From contig DJJR01000059.1 in NCBI GenBank assembly GCA_002434245.1, forward strand, positions 1 through 15,275: a DNA stretch of 15,275 nt, in the 5' to 3' direction. The DNA is from Pelosinus fermentans (GTDB lineage: Bacteria > Bacillota > Negativicutes > DSM-13327). The notes beneath the pieces are model-generated. The model was not told where the DNA came from. It worked only from the letters and a program-made list of their open reading frames with translations, and did no database searches. Positions 12,821-15,275 of this stretch are shown in pieces. How positions within the stretch are numbered: position 1 is the stretch's first letter; the number at the start of each line of letters is the position of its first letter. The position numbers were made by a program, and so were the translations under genes.

Positions 12821-14068
12821 TTGGAGCAAATCTTCGGCACCTACTTTCAAAGGTTAGTGGGAAAGGTGGATCGGTCTTCCCTCAGAAGTATTCAGATTGT
12901 CTCTCGAGATGGAAAAATACTAGCGAAAGACACAGCCAATAGCGGGGATATTCCCAGTGACATTATTTATAAAGTGATCCAGGACTTGAACTGTACTGAT
13001 CTTCATCAGCTCATCTATAATCATTCAGGTGAATATACGGTAGTGGCAACTCCCATCGTTATTGATTTACAAGTGATTGCTATGATTCTCATAGAAGCCA
13101 TTAACTTAAAACATTGTGAACAGATTATTACCATTATCAGAACGTCCTTAGAAAGTTATATTGAATATCATAATACCCAGGAAGAGGCGTTCACGGAGGT
13201 CTCTCGTGAAGAAGCAATTGTCAAAGAATTATTGGCAGTTAGTTCCTACGATTTGGGAAAGCAGTCTCTTTCTTATAAATTATTGAAATCATTAAAAGCA
13301 TTTGGATTTGACTTGTTTCTTTTGCGATCCGTTATTCTTGTGAAATTAGAAAAGAAAACAAATAGCTATTTTAATATTAACCTTGATCTTGGTTACGAAT
13401 CTTCTGTGGAAGCTTTTAAAGATAGAGGGGTACAGATTATTAAGGCTAATAAATATTTGAATAATCAAGATATTGTGGCTTTTGCGGATAGTGATCATAT
13501 TGTAATTGTGAAGTCTTTTTTGGATGTGGGTAATATTGGGAAATTGTATTATGCTCTTGATAATATTTGCGAATCGATGATTAGTGATTTAGAAGCGGCA
13601 AAAATTTTTACGTACCATATTGCTTATGGAGGGATATATTCTACTTTTCAGGATGTAAGAAGGTCCTATGTAGAAGCCGAAAATACAATTCATTTAGGAT
13701 CTGTTTTTCAGGAAAACCCAGGAATACATAGTGTTGACAAAGGAATCTTTGAGCATGTTGGTTACTATTTGCCGTCCATAGTGCAGCACAAAGTGATCCA
13801 GTCTGTATTGGACAAGCTAAAGAAAGCTGATGGAAGTATTGATCTGGAGCTGCTATCGGTTGCAGAAGCCTTTGTGGATCAATGCATGAACCTGATGCAC
13901 ACAGCCAATCAATTACATTTACATCGTAATACAGTTTATCTTAAGATTGATAAATTTAAAAATAAAACCGGCTTGAATCCGGAAAAAAGCTTTCAAGATG
14001 CATTTATAATAAAAATGACAGCTGTATCAGTAAAAATAGGTGCATTTAGTCAAGGCAAAGTAAATTAA
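12821..14068 (+). CDS. CdaR/PucR-family transcriptional regulator
   Basis: The 415-aa protein starts at TTG 12821, supported by GAGGTG (12808-12813) 7 nt upstream, 17 bp behind the methyltransferase homologue. The C-terminal helix-turn-helix typical of PucR/CdaR proteins is at about 345-400 (ANQLHLHRNTVYLKIDKF at 362-379, then KTGLNPEKSFQDAF). The central part (about 155-330) has the look of the GGDEF-like/linker region of this family (LRSVILVKL, AYGGIYSTFQDVRRSYVEAE). The N-terminal 110 residues look like a small ligand-sensing domain (IQIVSRDGKILAKD) related to, but not a clear match for, the diacid-recognition domain. Family members activate catabolic genes in response to sugar acids or purines. 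Likely target: its own two-gene unit, via the ATGTGA repeats at 11724-11774 (inference). Confidence 0.82.
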   Translation: MEQIFGTYFQRLVGKVDRSSLRSIQIVSRDGKILAKDTANSGDIPSDIIYKVIQDLNCTDLHQLIYNHSGEYTVVATPIVIDLQVIAMILIEAINLKHCEQIITIIRTSLESYIEYHNTQEEAFTEVSREEAIVKELLAVSSYDLGKQSLSYKLLKSLKAFGFDLFLLRSVILVKLEKKTNSYFNINLDLGYESSVEAFKDRGVQIIKANKYLNNQDIVAFADSDHIVIVKSFLDVGNIGKLYYALDNICESMISDLEAAKIFTYHIAYGGIYSTFQDVRRSYVEAENTIHLGSVFQENPGIHSVDKGIFEHVGYYLPSIVQHKVIQSVLDKLKKADGSIDLELLSVAEAFVDQCMNLMHTANQLHLHRNTVYLKIDKFKNKTGLNPEKSFQDAFIIKMTAVSVKIGAFSQGKVN

Positions 14069-14100
14069 TAAGTGGAATATAAAAAAATATAATATATATC

Positions 14101-14137
14101 TAAGAAAAGCATGTGCAAAACGTACATGCTTTTCTTA
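14101..14137 (+). terminator. Rho-independent-like terminator after the CdaR/PucR regulator
   Basis: TAAGAAAAGCATGT (14101-14114) pairs perfectly with ACATGCTTTTCTTA (14124-14137) over a 9-nt loop. The T-rich run is inside the right arm rather than after it. Directly behind is a second small dyad, TATGCA-ATAG-TGCATA (14136-14151). Confidence 0.65.
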
Positions 14138-14155
14138 TGCAATAGTGCATATATG

Positions 14156-14188
14156 TTAATTCTTACACAGGATCTGTCTAGGAATTAA
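14156..14188. repeat. Symmetric 33-bp dyad upstream of the kinase gene, possible operator
   Basis: TTAATTC (14156-14162), 4 bp, ACAG, GAT, CTGT (14167-14177), 4 bp, GAATTAA (14182-14188): two nested inverted repeats sharing one centre. It ends 22 bp before the kinase ribosome binding site. It could be a repressor operator or an RNA hairpin in the leader. Confidence 0.4.
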
Positions 14189-14226
14189 TAGAATATTTGG
14201 AAAGAGTTAAAAGGAGGGAGCAGATA

Positions 14227-15240
14227 ATGATTAATGTGGCAGACCCGAAAGTGCTGGGCAGCTATTTACTTCAAAAGAATATTCTTTCGGATCTGAAGAA
14301 TATTTCTATAAAATCATTAGGTGGAGGCGTATCCTGTGAAGCAATCATGATCCGCTCGCTAGAAAAGTCCTTTGTCGTAAAGCAAGCATTGCCGAAATTA
14401 CGCGTTAAGGAAGACTGGTTTTCTGATGTTACACGGATTGTGAATGAGAAGGACTGTCTGGATTTTTACAATAAGGTAGCACCAGAGCATGTCCCTAAGT
14501 TACTTTTTTATGATGAGGAAAACTATTTATTTGGCATGGAAGCCGCACCAGAGAGTTCCAAAATGTGGAAGGAATTATTGCTGGCTGGTACTATTGATTT
14601 TGACGTTGCCCATAAAGTCGCAATGGCACTGGCGGATGTTCATAATGCTGCAGCTAAGGACAAAGAGGTATTGCAACGATTTGCAAGTCAGAAGTTCTTT
14701 GTTGAACTACGCATTGATCCTTATCTTCGTACAACTGCAATTCGGCATCCTTCTTTAGAAAAGATTGTAAATCAAGAAATTTCACGTCTAATTGAAAATA
14801 AACAAACATTGGTGCACGGTGATTATAGTCCTAAAAATATTTTGGTTAATGGTCCTCAAATCTATATTCTTGATTTTGAAGTGGCACATATCGGCGATCC
14901 TTCTTTTGACCTGGCTTTTTTAACCAATCATTTTATCCTCAAGGCAATTAAGAACAAGCAATGGGCTTTGGGTTATCTTAATCTGGCAGCCTATACCATG
15001 GAGACGTACTTGAATCGAATCAATTTCACTGATGTAGGAGCGTTAGAACACAATACCATTAAAACTCTTGCTTTATTGTTCTTAGCCCGAGTTGATGGCA
15101 AGTCTTCGGTAGAATACATAACTAAAAATGAAGATAAGGACTTAATTCGTAAAATCAGCTATGGTATGTTGCAAAATAACATCAATAATTATCGAGATCT
15201 GACGAATTATTTTTTAAAAGAAATTAATGTTTTACCATAA
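14227..15240 (+). CDS. APH/choline-kinase-fold phosphotransferase, probable small-molecule (sugar or sugar-like) kinase
   Basis: The ATG at 14227 is chosen over an in-frame TTG at 14197 because AAGGAGGGA (14211-14219) sits 7 nt before it; this gives 337 aa. The fold shows a glycine-rich loop LGGGVSCE (31-38), ATP-binding Lys52 in FVVKQALPKLRV, the catalytic loop LVHGDYSPKNILV (195-207; D199, N204) and the metal-binding ILDFEVAHIGDP (214-225; D216, E218). These mark the aminoglycoside phosphotransferase superfamily, whose closest small-sugar member is methylthioribose kinase. The conserved KQALPKLRV...DWF segment suggests a catabolic kinase rather than an antibiotic-resistance enzyme. Upstream dyads suggest its own regulation. 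Given that the window lacks a recognised glycerate kinase, phosphorylation of a product of the aldolase/reductase route is one possibility, but the substrate is unknown. Confidence 0.75.
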   Translation: MINVADPKVLGSYLLQKNILSDLKNISIKSLGGGVSCEAIMIRSLEKSFVVKQALPKLRVKEDWFSDVTRIVNEKDCLDFYNKVAPEHVPKLLFYDEENYLFGMEAAPESSKMWKELLLAGTIDFDVAHKVAMALADVHNAAAKDKEVLQRFASQKFFVELRIDPYLRTTAIRHPSLEKIVNQEISRLIENKQTLVHGDYSPKNILVNGPQIYILDFEVAHIGDPSFDLAFLTNHFILKAIKNKQWALGYLNLAAYTMETYLNRINFTDVGALEHNTIKTLALLFLARVDGKSSVEYITKNEDKDLIRKISYGMLQNNINNYRDLTNYFLKEINVLP

Positions 15241-15275
15241 TCAATACTAAATGTATAAGTCCAGCGGTAATATGT

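Overview
The window looks like the chromosome of a low-GC, anaerobic, Gram-negative-staining Firmicute, probably Sporomusaceae (Sporomusa/Pelosinus-like). This is an inference. It rests on AT-rich intergenic DNA, strong GGAGG-type ribosome binding sites with several TTG/GTG starts, sigma54 control by PrpR-type activators, a soluble diacid-sensing chemoreceptor-like protein and an MtaA/UroD-type methyltransferase homologue. No rRNA, tRNA, CRISPR array, insertion sequence or phage gene was seen.

Layout. Positions 1-74 hold the C-terminus of a probable D-2-hydroxyacid dehydrogenase, followed by a terminator. At 301-1149 is a cytosolic protein joining a sugar-diacid recognition domain to a short chemoreceptor signalling hairpin. 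At 1417-6743 is a first catabolic module: a PrpR_N/AAA+/HTH sigma54 activator (EBP1), then a -24/-12 promoter driving an ACS-family MFS carboxylate transporter, an HpcH/HpaI (GarL-type) aldolase and a GarR-type tartronate semialdehyde reductase. At 6931-11478 is a second, paralogous module: a divergently transcribed PrpR_N/PAS/AAA+/HTH activator (EBP2), a near-consensus -24/-12 promoter, a second MFS transporter and a second aldolase about 75% identical to the first. A short composition-shifted gene remnant and a terminator follow. At 11781-14068 are a zinc-motif UroD/MtaA-family methyltransferase homologue and a CdaR/PucR-type regulator 17 bp behind it. At 14227-15240 is an APH-fold small-molecule kinase.

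How it fits together. The two modules each look like 'sense a small carboxylate, import it, cleave it with a class II pyruvate aldolase'. The GarR reductase would take the tartronate semialdehyde product to glycerate. No sugar-acid dehydratase or recognisable glycerate kinase lies in the window, so the true substrate is open.

The regulatory DNA is the most informative part. Each sigma54 promoter is preceded by a perfect long inverted repeat (13-bp arms at 3204-3247, 12-bp arms at 8972-9027) whose arms share the pattern ATGnnnCAAAA. The second one overlaps the -35 box of a good sigma-A promoter for its own activator gene, which suggests autorepression. Both sigma54 transcripts also have leaders of roughly 165-180 nt, each containing a strong Shine-Dalgarno followed by a 2- or 5-codon micro-ORF.
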